From Desulfallas sp. Bu1-1 (GTDB lineage: Bacteria > Bacillota > Desulfotomaculia > Desulfotomaculales > Desulfallaceae), in the NCBI RefSeq assembly GCF_015594625.1, contig NZ_JADNRQ010000018.1, forward strand, positions 1 through 62,196: DNA of 62,196 nt, given 5' to 3'. The translations under genes and the position numbers were made by a program. Under the pieces are notes generated by a model that saw only the letters and a program-made list of their open reading frames with translations, had not been told where the DNA came from and did no database searches. Of this stretch, positions 8,479 to 16,680 are shown piece after piece (position 1 is the first letter of the stretch; every line of letters starts with the position of its first letter).

Positions 8479-9193
8479 GGTAAGAAAGCTGTATAAAAAT
8501 TTTGGCAAGTTGGAAGTGCTGAAGGATATCAATTGCCGGGTCGCCCTTCAGGAAGTGGTTTGCGTGATCGGGCCCAGCGGTTCGGGCAAAAGCACCTTTT
8601 TGCGCTGTTTAAATTTACTGGAACAACCGACTTCCGGGGAAATTTACATTGACGGGGTCAATTTGCTGGGAAAGGACACCAATATCAACAAGGTGCGCCA
8701 GGATGTGGGGATGGTGTTTCAGCGGTTTAACCTGTTCCCCCACAAGACGGCGCTGGAAAACGTTTCCCTGGCGCCGATGAAGGTTAGAAATCTCTCCCGG
8801 GAAGAGGCGGAAAAAATCGCCCGGGATCTGCTGAACAAGGTGGGCCTGTCGGACAAGGCCGGCGTTTACCCGGACCAGCTTTCCGGCGGTCAGCAACAGC
8901 GGGTGGCCATCGCCAGGGCGCTGGCCATGCGGCCGAAGGTGATGCTTTTTGACGAGCCCACTTCCGCCCTTGACCCCGAAATGGTGGGGGAAGTGCTGGC
9001 GGTGATGAAGGACCTGGCCCGGGAGGGCATGACCATGGTGGTGGTTACCCACGAGATGGGCTTTGCCCGCGAGGTTGGCGACCGGGTAATTTTTATGGAT
9101 GAAGGGCGCCTGGTGGAGGAGGGTACACCGGAACAGGTTTTCGGCAACCCCCGTAACGAGCGTACTAGGGCATTCCTCAGCAAGATTTTATGA
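8471..9193 (+). CDS. Polar amino-acid ABC transporter ATPase (GlnQ-like)
   Basis: This 240-residue protein is a complete ATPase of the polar amino-acid uptake family. Walker A is GPSGSGKST near residue 35, the Q-loop is [10 protein letters not shown], the signature is LSGGQQQR, Walker B is [12 protein letters not shown] and the switch histidine is in VVTHEM. GTG 8471 overlaps the permease stop by 8 bp, so translation is coupled to the damaged permease frame, whose distal half still ends in place. With a broken permease it has no obvious local partner. Confidence 0.93.
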   Translation: MIEVRKLYKNFGKLEVLKDINCRVALQEVVCVIGPSGSGKSTFLRCLNLLEQPTSGEIYIDGVNLLGKDTNINKVRQDVGMVFQRFNLFPHKTALENVSLAPMKVRNLSREEAEKIARDLLNKVGLSDKAGVYPDQLSGGQQQRVAIARALAMRPKVMLFDEPTSALDPEMVGEVLAVMKDLAREGMTMVVVTHEMGFAREVGDRVIFMDEGRLVEEGTPEQVFGNPRNERTRAFLSKIL

Positions 9194-9217
9194 ATAATGG
9201 AATAAAGTAGCAAAGGG

Positions 9218-9250
9218 GCGCGCTAAGAGAACAGATTTAAGCGCGCTTTT
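9218..9250 (+). terminator. Rho-independent terminator of the amino-acid ABC operon
   Basis: GCGCGCT pairs with AGCGCGC around a 15-nt loop and is followed by TTTTCTT. It begins 25 bp after the ATPase stop. Confidence 0.75.
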
Positions 9251-9323
9251 CTTGCTGGAAGCAATATAAAACCCCTCCATAGGGAGAGGTTGCCGGTTAA
9301 GTGCCTTAATAAACACTATATCG

Positions 9324-9953
9324 CTATAAAAAGTTAATGGCAGCACCGAATCGCTGGAATTTCAAACTTTCAAAAAGAGCCACGTCACTGGTGGACACGT
9401 TTTTACCGATGCGGGTCATTAACACGTTGGCCGGGTGCTCGATAATATCGGGGTCGTCGGTGGGAGTGCGTTCCATTCCCACGGATCCGAAAAGGTCCGT
9501 TAGAACCCGCTGGTAGGCCCAGATATCCAGCTTGGTGTTTCGGGTATCCCAGTGCCAGCACATTTCCATGGTGATGACGATATAGTCTTCAAAAACGGGG
9601 TTGCTAAAGCTTACTTGTAAAATTTTCTGGGCAATGCCGCACCTGCGCCAATCGGCGCTAATTTCTATCCCGCCCAGTTCCAGCACCTTTGGGTGTTTAA
9701 TCCAGCGGGAACATTCATCGGGCGGGTGGAAAGTGACATAGCCCACTATTTCCTTCTCATGCCGGGCGATATACATCATCCCTTTCGGCATGTTTGCGAT
9801 CATTATGAGTGCCTCTTTTTGCTTGTCCGGAGGGCGGAAGTTGGTCAGCTTTTCGTTCATTTCCAGTTTTGCCAGGTAATCACCGGGGCATGGACCTTCG
9901 ATATGCACAACCCCTTTGGGTGTTTGGTGGGCAACCCGTTGCATCATGAACAA
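9324..9953 (-). CDS. acuA: AcuA-type GNAT protein acetyltransferase
   Basis: The 209-residue protein follows the Bacillus AcuA pattern along its whole length: VHIEGPC, LTNFRPPDKQKEAL, EIVGYVTFHPPDE, LELGGIEISADWRRCGIA (acetyl-CoA binding region), ITMEMCWHWD and HPANVLMTRIGKNVS. AcuA acetylates and so inactivates acetyl-CoA synthetase when acetate is not needed. No acuB, acuC or acsA gene is beside it. In a CODH/ACS organism it could limit wasteful ATP use on acetate, which is inference. The start follows no perfect ribosome site: ATG 9951-9953 gives MFMMQRV, and either of the next methionines is possible. Confidence 0.8.
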   Translation of the reverse strand: MFMMQRVAHQTPKGVVHIEGPCPGDYLAKLEMNEKLTNFRPPDKQKEALIMIANMPKGMMYIARHEKEIVGYVTFHPPDECSRWIKHPKVLELGGIEISADWRRCGIAQKILQVSFSNPVFEDYIVITMEMCWHWDTRNTKLDIWAYQRVLTDLFGSVGMERTPTDDPDIIEHPANVLMTRIGKNVSTSDVALFESLKFQRFGAAINFL

Positions 9954-10095
9954 ACATCACCTGCCGGTCCGAAATACGTGTTGTTGCCGTTTAACCCGGT
10001 TTTTTAACCGTTAAATTATTATAACTGCCGTTCAGCGTAATTTGCAATGGCTGGAAAACAAGTGTTTATATTAAAAATATTCAGTTCACGTTTTG

Positions 10096-10473
10096 CTATA
10101 CCCAGTACTCGTAAAACCTGAGTTTCAGTTCTTTAAGTCTGATCGGCCGGGTGGAGATTTTATTCAATATCTTGGCGGCTGTGTCAAGGGCATAAACGCT
10201 TACCCCGATGCTCCGGGGATCAATTTCATCCAGGTCGAGTTCGTGGCCACCCCGGCCCGCCGAGCGAATTCGGCCCCACAGGCTTGGTAAAATGACGCCG
10301 ACGTAAGGCCTGTCCACCGGCACCAGGATTACTTCGTAAACCTTTTTACGAACTCCTTCGAATTCGAATTCTTCTTTCATCACCGGATCCACCTTGGACT
10401 CATAATTATCCCAGTCGATAATATCGTCATAAACGAGCAGGCCAACACCGAAATGTCTTACCATTCCTACCAT
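10096..10473 (-). CDS. Hypothetical protein, 125 aa
   Basis: I do not recognise the family. The protein is soluble, rich in V/I strands and ends with a basic helix (LKELKLRFYEYWV). The start is firm: AAAGGAG lies 7 bp before ATG at 10471-10473. It follows no obvious partner; acuA lies downstream on the same strand 142 bp away, so cotranscription is possible. Confidence 0.65.
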   Translation of the reverse strand: MVGMVRHFGVGLLVYDDIIDWDNYESKVDPVMKEEFEFEGVRKKVYEVILVPVDRPYVGVILPSLWGRIRSAGRGGHELDLDEIDPRSIGVSVYALDTAAKILNKISTRPIRLKELKLRFYEYWV

Positions 10474-10713
10474 AGCCGGTCTCCTTTAATTTGTTTTATG
10501 TAATTGTAGCACACCCGGGGTGTTGTTTCTATAGAAGCTTTGTGAAAACCAGTTATAGTTTCCGCTGTTTTACGCGCGATCATTTACCTGGTTATTAAAA
10601 ATTCGGCTTTTTTCCCGCTGAAAAAGACGCGGCTGATCAATTTCTGAACCTGGCAGGGTGCCGCGACTTGATTGGCAAGCTGGCCGGCATGGTGGGAAAA
10701 GACCGGACGGAAC

Positions 10714-10874
10714 CGTCATAGCCCCGGAGCTTGACCCTGAAAGGGCGAAAAGTATTGCTCCAGTAAGGTTTTGCAAGCGTTAACAAGCAGTAACTTTAGC
10801 CACTACGAAGATAATTGCGAAGTGAGCGATTGATGCCACCGGATCGCCAGATACAAGTATAGGTTTTTGCGAAA
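10714..10874 (+). ncRNA. Unassigned structured intergenic sequence, copy 1 (~160 nt)
   Basis: The 10474-10991 gap has no convincing gene. It holds a sequence that is clearly related to 51007-51165 over about 160 nt and has no shared reading frame. Shared blocks, in order, are CGTCATA, a small hairpin (CCCTGAAAGGG here, CCCCTTAGGG there) followed by CG, GCAAGCGTT, AATTGCGAA, CGATTGATGCC and GGTTTTTG. Preservation of the hairpin with changed bases suggests RNA. The next gene downstream is the YkgJ-type gene, about 120 bp on. The strand is assumed from the neighbours and the trailing T-run. Confidence 0.45.
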
Positions 10875-10991
10875 TTATTGGTGCCGCGTTGGTTGAAACG
10901 GATATTTTATGATTTTGCAAACAGTATGTCAACGAATGTGATAAAATAAGATGTAAAATTTTATAGCCTGCTGAATAAGGAGATGACAACC

Positions 10992-11837
10992 GTGGCTGAT
11001 ATAAAACCGTACGATCGGGCGGTTGCCCTTGGCGAAACGCCGGTGGCCTGTGATAATACCCTATACCGACGCCCGACGCCCGGCGACCGGCGACCAATTC
11101 AGGGCAGGCATACCGAGTTTGCAGGGGATCAAAAGTTCAGGTTCCTGTGCCATGAAAAACTGGAGTGTTTTAACCGCTGTTGCAGAGACATCAACATTTT
11201 TCTCTCCCCTTACGATGTTTTACGCTTGAGTAGAAAGCTGGGATTGAGTACCGAAGCGTTCCTGGAACGGTACACGGTCAGGCTGCAGCCCGGGGCGGCG
11301 CGGTTTCCCGTGCTTATAATCAAAATGAGGGATGACGCTGACCTCGTATGCCCCTTCGTCACCGGCCGGGGGTGTTCGGTATACGATGAGCGGCCCTGGT
11401 CTTGCCGCATGGCCCCGGTGGAAATCAGGGGCGAGAACAGGTACGGTTTCGCGTTTGATAGCGACCATTGCCACGGCTTGCTTGAAGACAGGGAGTGGAC
11501 CGTGGCCGAATGGATGAAAAGCCAGGGCAACGAAAATTACGCGCAGTTGGAGCTGGGTTTCGATCAAATCCCCCAAAAACTTAAATTTACCGGTTTGCCC
11601 GCTTTGGACCGGCATATCCGGGACATGTTTTTTATGGCCTGTTACAATTTGGACAGGTTTCGCCGGTACGTCTTTGAAGGCGGCTTTTTTATGCGGGCTT
11701 TTGAAGTGCCGCGAAGCACGGCTGAAAAAATAAGGCATGACGATATTGCACTGTTGCAATTCGGTATTAACTGGCTGATCAACGATTTCGAACTGCGCAA
11801 ATCCATGGAAATCAGGGACGAGGTGTTCGGGCGTTGA
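10992..11837 (+). CDS. YkgJ-family cysteine-cluster protein
   Basis: This protein of about 281 residues carries the YkgJ-type zinc/iron-chelating cluster: FLCHEKLECFNRCC around residues 50-65 and CPFVTGRGCSVYDERPWSC around 125-145. This spacing is typical of the family, whose biochemical role is unknown. GTG 10992 is preferred because AAGGAG ends right against the ATG at 10983. The carboxyl half is helical and unassigned. It ends 3 bp from the convergent exported-protein gene. Confidence 0.82.
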   Translation: MADIKPYDRAVALGETPVACDNTLYRRPTPGDRRPIQGRHTEFAGDQKFRFLCHEKLECFNRCCRDINIFLSPYDVLRLSRKLGLSTEAFLERYTVRLQPGAARFPVLIIKMRDDADLVCPFVTGRGCSVYDERPWSCRMAPVEIRGENRYGFAFDSDHCHGLLEDREWTVAEWMKSQGNENYAQLELGFDQIPQKLKFTGLPALDRHIRDMFFMACYNLDRFRRYVFEGGFFMRAFEVPRSTAEKIRHDDIALLQFGINWLINDFELRKSMEIRDEVFGR

Positions 11838-11840
11838 AGT

Positions 11841-12953
11841 TTATATGCTTTTTAGCGAAATGATCATTTTGCCGTCGCCTGTTACCAGCCTGGTTACTTT
11901 AAATTGAGATAAATTTTTAGCAATATCCCAGGACAAATGATTGCTGGTTGAGATATAATTTAAAACGTCGCCTTCCAGCGTGTAATCGTCAACGACAAAG
12001 CTGCCGGGCACAAAGATTATTTCCCTGCCTTCCGGCGCTATTTGAAAGTCACCTTTTACGGCAAAGGGAGTTCCCGTGTGCAGGGTTTTTCCTGAAATCG
12101 TTGTTTCGCCCGGCTTGATGCCGATACTGACTGTCCCGGTGAATTTGTTTTTTGTTTTCGAGATGGCACTGTTGATGGTTGTTTCCGAAAGCTCAACTTG
12201 CAACCCCTGCAGGCCCAAATTGACCCGGTCGGGCCTAAATGCGTCAGGCGGCAACGAGCTCAGTAACTCCAACGCTGAGACAATCGTGGAGTTTACTTCG
12301 GACCACCGATCCGCCATCAATGTTAACCGTGCTTCGAGGTCTGCGGATTGCTTTCTTAAACCGGCCAGAAATTGCGTGCGCTCGGCCTTGGCATTTTGCA
12401 GCCGGGCCAGGGTTGCGGCAATTTTAGCCCGGTCCGCTATAATTGATTCTTTAATCCGGTTGAGATTGTTTAAGCATGATTCCTTTTGGTTTTTCAGGGC
12501 AACGGCGTCGCTGATGATTTTCGCGTACCGTTCCACTAGGATTGACAGCAGAAAGGACCGGTATAGCAGGTCACTGAAATCCCCGGCGGACACCAGAGCG
12601 CCTATAAAACCTGTAAATCCGAAGCGATAAGCAAATGAAATGACTGGTCCCAATTTCCGGCGCTGTTCCTTTAATTTCTTTTCGGCCCGGGCCAGTTCTT
12701 GCCCCGCCTGTTTCGCCCGGCGGAGGTTTTCCTCCAGCTTCCGCTCCAGCTGTTGTTTTTCCCGGGCTGCGGCGTCAATTCGCAAGTTCAAGGTGATCAG
12801 TTCGGCGAGAATTTCCTTTTCTCTTGCTTGCAAATGTTCCCGGTCCTGGTACGCCGGTGCATCGCGGGCGCAAATTAATGGGCCGGACCCAAGTACGAAT
12901 ACAAAAACTAGCAGCAGGATCAGGCTCGCCGGCTGCTTCCGGGGATGGGCCAT
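11841..12953 (-). CDS. Exported coiled-coil protein
   Basis: This is a 370-residue protein with a signal peptide (KQPASLILLLVFVFVLGSGP, residues 6-25). A long charged coiled coil follows at about 35-105 (REKEILAEL, KQQLERKLEENLRRAKQ), and a second one at about 155-220. The part between resembles the membrane-near region of PcsB/EnvC-type hydrolase activators. The last 130 residues form a beta-rich domain that I do not recognise, and no peptidase motif is visible. ATG 12951-12953 is preceded by GGTGGAGTG. A role in the cell envelope is likely but inferred. Confidence 0.7.
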   Translation of the reverse strand: MAHPRKQPASLILLLVFVFVLGSGPLICARDAPAYQDREHLQAREKEILAELITLNLRIDAAAREKQQLERKLEENLRRAKQAGQELARAEKKLKEQRRKLGPVISFAYRFGFTGFIGALVSAGDFSDLLYRSFLLSILVERYAKIISDAVALKNQKESCLNNLNRIKESIIADRAKIAATLARLQNAKAERTQFLAGLRKQSADLEARLTLMADRWSEVNSTIVSALELLSSLPPDAFRPDRVNLGLQGLQVELSETTINSAISKTKNKFTGTVSIGIKPGETTISGKTLHTGTPFAVKGDFQIAPEGREIIFVPGSFVVDDYTLEGDVLNYISTSNHLSWDIAKNLSQFKVTRLVTGDGKMIISLKSI

Positions 12954-13137
12954 GAGTTTCACTCCACCATGGTATTTTAATGATATAATTTTATTCTGTT
13001 CCGGCTGTGTTTTTCCTTCCAGCGCGATATTACATTGTGGCCGGTGGTCGGGATGATTGCCATTGCTTTCGGCTATGTTATAATGTTGCCATGGAAACAC
13101 TAACTTTGGCTTGTACTGCGGCAAATGGGGTGATCGA

Positions 13138-13461
13138 TTGGCGGCGCAAAACGGCGAAGTGGAAGTCAGGGCATTTTCTTTTCTTAAACTGGAATTTGAT
13201 CGACGCGGGTGGCCTTTTCCAATGACGGTGAAGCTTGAAAGGGAATGCACCGCCCTGGAGCTGGCGGAAAAGCTGGAATTGCCCCGGGATAAAATAGAGG
13301 CGGTGTTCATTAACGGTATTGCCGGGCCGCTTGACCGCGTTGTGCGCCCCGGCGACCGGGTAGCCTTCGTGCCTCCGGGCACTCCGGGGCCGTACCGCGT
13401 TATCCTGGGCATGGTGAATCCCTCCGGCGGCAAGGGGCCGGAGGAACCACGTAAAAAGTGA
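13138..13461 (+). CDS. MoaD/ThiS-like ubiquitin-fold protein without terminal Gly-Gly
   Basis: This protein of about 107 residues has the beta-grasp pattern of MoaD/ThiS: VEVRAFSFLKLEF, a helix TALELAEKLELPRDKIE, VFINGIAGPLDRVVRPGDRV, then VAFVPPGTPGPY. TTG 13138 is chosen because GGGGTGATC lies in front of it. Family members that carry sulfur end in Gly-Gly; this one ends in a basic tail with SGG about ten residues from the end. It may be processed or may not act as a sulfur carrier. The nearby molybdopterin genes suggest a link to Mo or W cofactor, which is inference. Confidence 0.72.
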   Translation: MAAQNGEVEVRAFSFLKLEFDRRGWPFPMTVKLERECTALELAEKLELPRDKIEAVFINGIAGPLDRVVRPGDRVAFVPPGTPGPYRVILGMVNPSGGKGPEEPRKK

Positions 13462-13482
13462 TTAACCCATTGCCAGCGGGGA

Positions 13483-14973
13483 CTAGGCCCGGTTCAGGGC
13501 GGCAATACCCCGTTTTTTCTTTTGGATGATCTCTTCCAGGCGCTCCACGTAAAGCCGGGGGTCTTTGGGGTTATAACGGTTGTACAGCATTCCGCCGGGC
13601 ATGACATATTTGGATCCTGCCCCCGCGCCCAGCCCGATGATGGAGTGCCTTTCCTCCATGATCATGATGTTGTACAAGCATTCCCGCCCGGGCAGCGCGT
13701 ATCCGATATTCTCCAGGTTGCCCAGCATATTCTTCTGGCGGTACATGTAGTAGGGCACCATGCCCATCAGTCCGGCCCGGCGGCGGGCTTCCTCCAGCAT
13801 GGCGCCGGTGCTCCCGGGGGAAGGCAGCGGGTATTGGTCTATTTCCCGGCTCAGCCGGGCGGCCCTTTTCACCGCCAGCGTGTGCACACTAAGGTTTTCG
13901 GGCCGCAGCGCCGCAATTCTCCCCAGGGTGTCCCGCATGTCGCCCGCAGTTTCTCCGGGCAGCCCGGCGATGATGTCCATGTTGATGGTCTCCAGGCCGG
14001 CAGACCGGGCCCGCTCCATGGCGTCCATAACATCCCTGACGGTATGGTGGCGCCCGATGACCCGCAGGGTGCGCTCCTGCATGGTTTGGGGGTTGATGCT
14101 GAGCCTTGTCGCTCCGGCGGCGCGGATAATGTCAATTACCTCCGCGGACAGGGTTTCCGGGCGCCCCCCCTCCACGGTGAGTTCACGGTCCGCTGTAACG
14201 GGCAGGTTTTGGTTCAATGCTTCCAGTACCGCGGCCAGTTGGGCGGGTTCCAGGCACGTGGGGGTGCCGCCGCCCAAATAAATGCAGCGCACGTTCAAAG
14301 ACGCGGCTTTTACGGCCTCGCCGACCGCTTTGATTTCCTGCAGCAGCGCGTTCACATAGGGCGCAACCCAGTGCCGGTATTTTTCCCTGGGGTAGGCTGG
14401 AAACGAGCAGTACAGGCACCGGGAGGGGCAAAATGGAATGCCCGCGTAAACGCCGATTTCCCGGCTTGTGCCGGGGTGGGCGGGCAGAAAAGGGCGCTGG
14501 TGCAGGGCAATTTCCGTAATTAAAGCCGCCTTTTCGGGCGTAACGGCAAATTTTTCGGTTAAAGCCTTGATCACGCCTTCAGGCGCCAGCCCGCCGTCCA
14601 TGATCCGGTGCACGACCTTGGTGGGGCGGATGCCGGTCATAATTCCCCAGGGGGTTGGGCACCCGGCTTTGACCCCTTCCAGCAGCCGGTATACCGCCAG
14701 CCGGGCCAGGCGCTTGCTCTCATTTTCCAGGTCGGAACCGGGGATGACCGGCTCCTTTTCCATGTGGGTCCGTTCCAGATTGGCGGATTGTATTCCGGCT
14801 GCGGCAAGTAAATAACCGTCACTTTGCTCCAGTGACAGGGTAATTTCAATATCGTGGCCGGCCCCGGGGGCGGCGGGCTTAATTTCGAACCCCCGGTAGA
14901 AAACCCTGATTATATCTTCGATGCCGGGGCGGCAGGCGTCGGGGGCGTTGATGCCGATAATCATTTTTATCAC
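13483..14973 (-). CDS. hemZ: Oxygen-independent coproporphyrinogen dehydrogenase HemZ
   Basis: This 496-residue radical-SAM protein is of the HemZ branch of the HemN/HemW family. It has a long amino domain (TGIRPTKVVHRIMDGG near 130), the cluster motif CPSRCLYCSF near 180, the SAM segment YLGGGTPTCLEPAQL, and LSINPQTMQERTL followed by IAGLPGE. In Bacillus HemZ acts in anaerobic heme synthesis, although some members may be heme chaperones. The start is GTG 14973, with ATG 14964 possible. It stands alone and converges on the MoaD-like gene. Confidence 0.88.
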   Translation of the reverse strand: MIKMIIGINAPDACRPGIEDIIRVFYRGFEIKPAAPGAGHDIEITLSLEQSDGYLLAAAGIQSANLERTHMEKEPVIPGSDLENESKRLARLAVYRLLEGVKAGCPTPWGIMTGIRPTKVVHRIMDGGLAPEGVIKALTEKFAVTPEKAALITEIALHQRPFLPAHPGTSREIGVYAGIPFCPSRCLYCSFPAYPREKYRHWVAPYVNALLQEIKAVGEAVKAASLNVRCIYLGGGTPTCLEPAQLAAVLEALNQNLPVTADRELTVEGGRPETLSAEVIDIIRAAGATRLSINPQTMQERTLRVIGRHHTVRDVMDAMERARSAGLETINMDIIAGLPGETAGDMRDTLGRIAALRPENLSVHTLAVKRAARLSREIDQYPLPSPGSTGAMLEEARRRAGLMGMVPYYMYRQKNMLGNLENIGYALPGRECLYNIMIMEERHSIIGLGAGAGSKYVMPGGMLYNRYNPKDPRLYVERLEEIIQKKKRGIAALNRA

Positions 14974-15038
14974 CGTTTTCAGTCGAGTATGACACTTAGC
15001 CTGATATCACTTTTACAAATATAAAGTAAACTTGGGTG

Positions 15039-15067
15039 TTGCACAATATACAAAAACAGGATATCTT
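15039..15067 (+). promoter_or_regulatory. Likely sigma-A promoter of the moeA operon
   Basis: TTGCAC and TATCTT are spaced by exactly 17 bp, about 95 bp before the first gene of the molybdopterin operon. Confidence 0.5.
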
Positions 15068-15163
15068 AAAAGGGCAATATGTTTTTTTGAACAGAACGCC
15101 TGAATAATTTTTCAGATCAGGGTTTTTGGGAAAAATAAGCTTTAAATTGGGAGTGATGGTTGG

Positions 15164-15343
15164 ATGACCAAGAGTACCGAAGAAATTAAAAACGCGGTGC
15201 TAAAAGCCGCCACGGACGGCAGGTTGAGCTGCACCGCGGCCAGGAAGCTGGCCGCCGAGCTGGGGGTGTCGCCGCGGGAAATCGGCCTGGCTGCGGACGA
15301 GCTGAAAATTAAAATTTTTGCCTGCGAACTGGGCTGTTTTTAG
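15164..15343 (+). CDS. Small helix-turn-helix-like protein beside moeA, 59 aa
   Basis: This short frame encodes a basic, helical protein (SCTAARKLAAELGVSPREIG) ending in CELGCF. It looks like a minimal winged-helix domain. Similar short proteins ending in a QLGCF-like sequence occur beside Mo/W-cofactor genes in related Clostridia, from memory. The start is ATG 15164 with GGGAGTGATGG upstream, and the stop lies 11 bp before moeA. It is probably cotranscribed with moeA and may regulate or bind a metal or cofactor through its two cysteines; neither is shown. Confidence 0.6.
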   Translation: MTKSTEEIKNAVLKAATDGRLSCTAARKLAAELGVSPREIGLAADELKIKIFACELGCF

Positions 15344-15354
15344 GGGGTGAACCA

Positions 15355-16590
15355 ATGGCCGAACTATTTCAGGCCCGGACGGTAAGGGAGGCCCGGGAAC
15401 TGCTGGGCACGCACCTCAAAGGGGGTTGCTCCGTGGAGTGGGTGCCGCTGTTGGAGGCGCTGGGCCGGCGGCTGGCGCAGGATGTTACGGCCGCGGACGC
15501 CGTACCGGGGTTTGACCGCTCCACCGTGGACGGTTTTGCGGTGCGGGCCCGGGACACTTTCGGCGCGTCGGAAAGCCTTCCGGCCTACCTTGACGTCACC
15601 GGCGAGGTGTTGATGGGCCGGGAGGCCGCGGGTCATCTCGGGACGGGACAGGCCTGGCGCATTCCCACCGGGGGTATGCTGCCGCCGGGCGCCGACGCGG
15701 TGGTGATGGTGGAATACACGGAAGAACTGGACGACCGGACCATTGGTGTGACCAGGCCGGTGGCGCCGGGCGACCACGTGGTGCGCGCGGGAGAAGACAT
15801 CGCTCCCGGGGCGAAGGTGCTGCCGGCGGGGCACGTGCTACGCCCGCAGGACCTGGGGCTATTGTCCGCCGTTGGCCTGACCGGGGTGCCTGTGACGGCC
15901 CCGGTACGCGTTGGCATTATTTCCACCGGTGACGAGGTGGTGGAACCCCATTGCCGGCCCGCCCCGGGCCAGGTGCGGGACATCAATTCCTATGCACTGT
16001 ACGGCCAGGCGGCCGCCGCCGGGGCCAGGCCCCGCCTTTACGGCATCGTACGGGATAATTTTGAACTTCTGCTGGCCAGACTCCGGCAGGCGCTGGAAGA
16101 GTGCGACCTGGTGCTGCTGTCGGGGGGCAGTTCGGTCGGGGTGCGGGACGTTGCCGCAAAAGTGCTGGATTCCCTGGGCTCGCCCGGCGTGTTGTTTCAC
16201 GGCATATCCATCAAGCCGGGCAAGCCCACGGTGGGGGCGGTGGTGGACGGCAAGCCGGTATTCGGCCTGCCCGGCCACCCCGTGTCCGCCATGGTGGTAT
16301 TCGAACTGCTGGTGACGCCGCTCTTGAAGTATGGCTCCTACGTGGACAACCAGCTTGAATTTCCCGTCCGGGCCCGCCTGGCCAGAAACATGCGCTCGGC
16401 TGCCGGCCGGGAAGATTATATCCGGGTGCGGCTCCGCCGGGAGGGGGCGGAAATAGTGGCCGACCCCGTACTGGGCAAGTCCGGGCTCATCAGCACCATG
16501 ACCCGGGCCAACGGATTGGCGGTGATACCGGCGGAAAAGGAAGGAGTTGAAGTGGGAGAATACATTTGGTGCCAGGTGTTGAAAGGTTGA
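15355..16590 (+). CDS. moeA: Molybdopterin molybdotransferase MoeA (first paralogue)
   Basis: This 411-residue MoeA-family protein inserts molybdate or tungstate into adenylated molybdopterin. Conserved segments are FDRSTVDGFAVRA near 60, PPGADAVVMVEYTE near 115, GEDIAPGAKVLPAGHVL, STGDEV, LLSGGSSVGVRD and IKPGKPTVGAVVDGKPVFG. Domain IV closes the protein. It starts 11 bp after the small HTH-like gene and is followed 90 bp later by a second MoeA. Paired MoeA proteins in tungsten users are often taken as one for Mo and one for W, which is not provable here. The 25-bp repeat overlaps the last codons. Confidence 0.95.
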   Translation: MAELFQARTVREARELLGTHLKGGCSVEWVPLLEALGRRLAQDVTAADAVPGFDRSTVDGFAVRARDTFGASESLPAYLDVTGEVLMGREAAGHLGTGQAWRIPTGGMLPPGADAVVMVEYTEELDDRTIGVTRPVAPGDHVVRAGEDIAPGAKVLPAGHVLRPQDLGLLSAVGLTGVPVTAPVRVGIISTGDEVVEPHCRPAPGQVRDINSYALYGQAAAAGARPRLYGIVRDNFELLLARLRQALEECDLVLLSGGSSVGVRDVAAKVLDSLGSPGVLFHGISIKPGKPTVGAVVDGKPVFGLPGHPVSAMVVFELLVTPLLKYGSYVDNQLEFPVRARLARNMRSAAGREDYIRVRLRREGAEIVADPVLGKSGLISTMTRANGLAVIPAEKEGVEVGEYIWCQVLKG

Positions 16591-16593
16591 AAG
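16569..16593 (+). repeat. 25-bp dispersed repeat, copy 1
   Basis: GTGCCAGGTGTTGAAAGGTT followed by GAAAG spans the end of moeA and its stop codon. It differs at one base from copies 2 and 3. Confidence 0.7.
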
Positions 16594-16618
16594 TTGATCA
16601 ATTTTCGGAATAAGTTTT

Positions 16619-16643
16619 GTGCCGGGTGTTGAAAGGTTGAAAG
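16619..16643 (+). repeat. 25-bp dispersed repeat, copy 2
   Basis: This lies 50 bp after copy 1, in the gap between the two moeA genes, and is identical to the inverted copy at 53754-53778. Placement just after a stop codon in each case suggests a mobile or recombination-derived short repeat. Confidence 0.7.
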
Positions 16644-16680
16644 CTGCTTAACCTGGTAAAAGGTGGAATGGAGGAGATCG

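Noticed and set aside
10570-11097. Two minus-strand frames of 68 and 105 codons
   Set aside because: They cover the conserved RNA-like element and the promoter side of the YkgJ gene; no motif or ribosome site supports them.
13522-14523. 333-codon plus-strand frame opposite hemZ
   Set aside because: Shadow frame with no recognisable motif; hemZ on the other strand has all family motifs.
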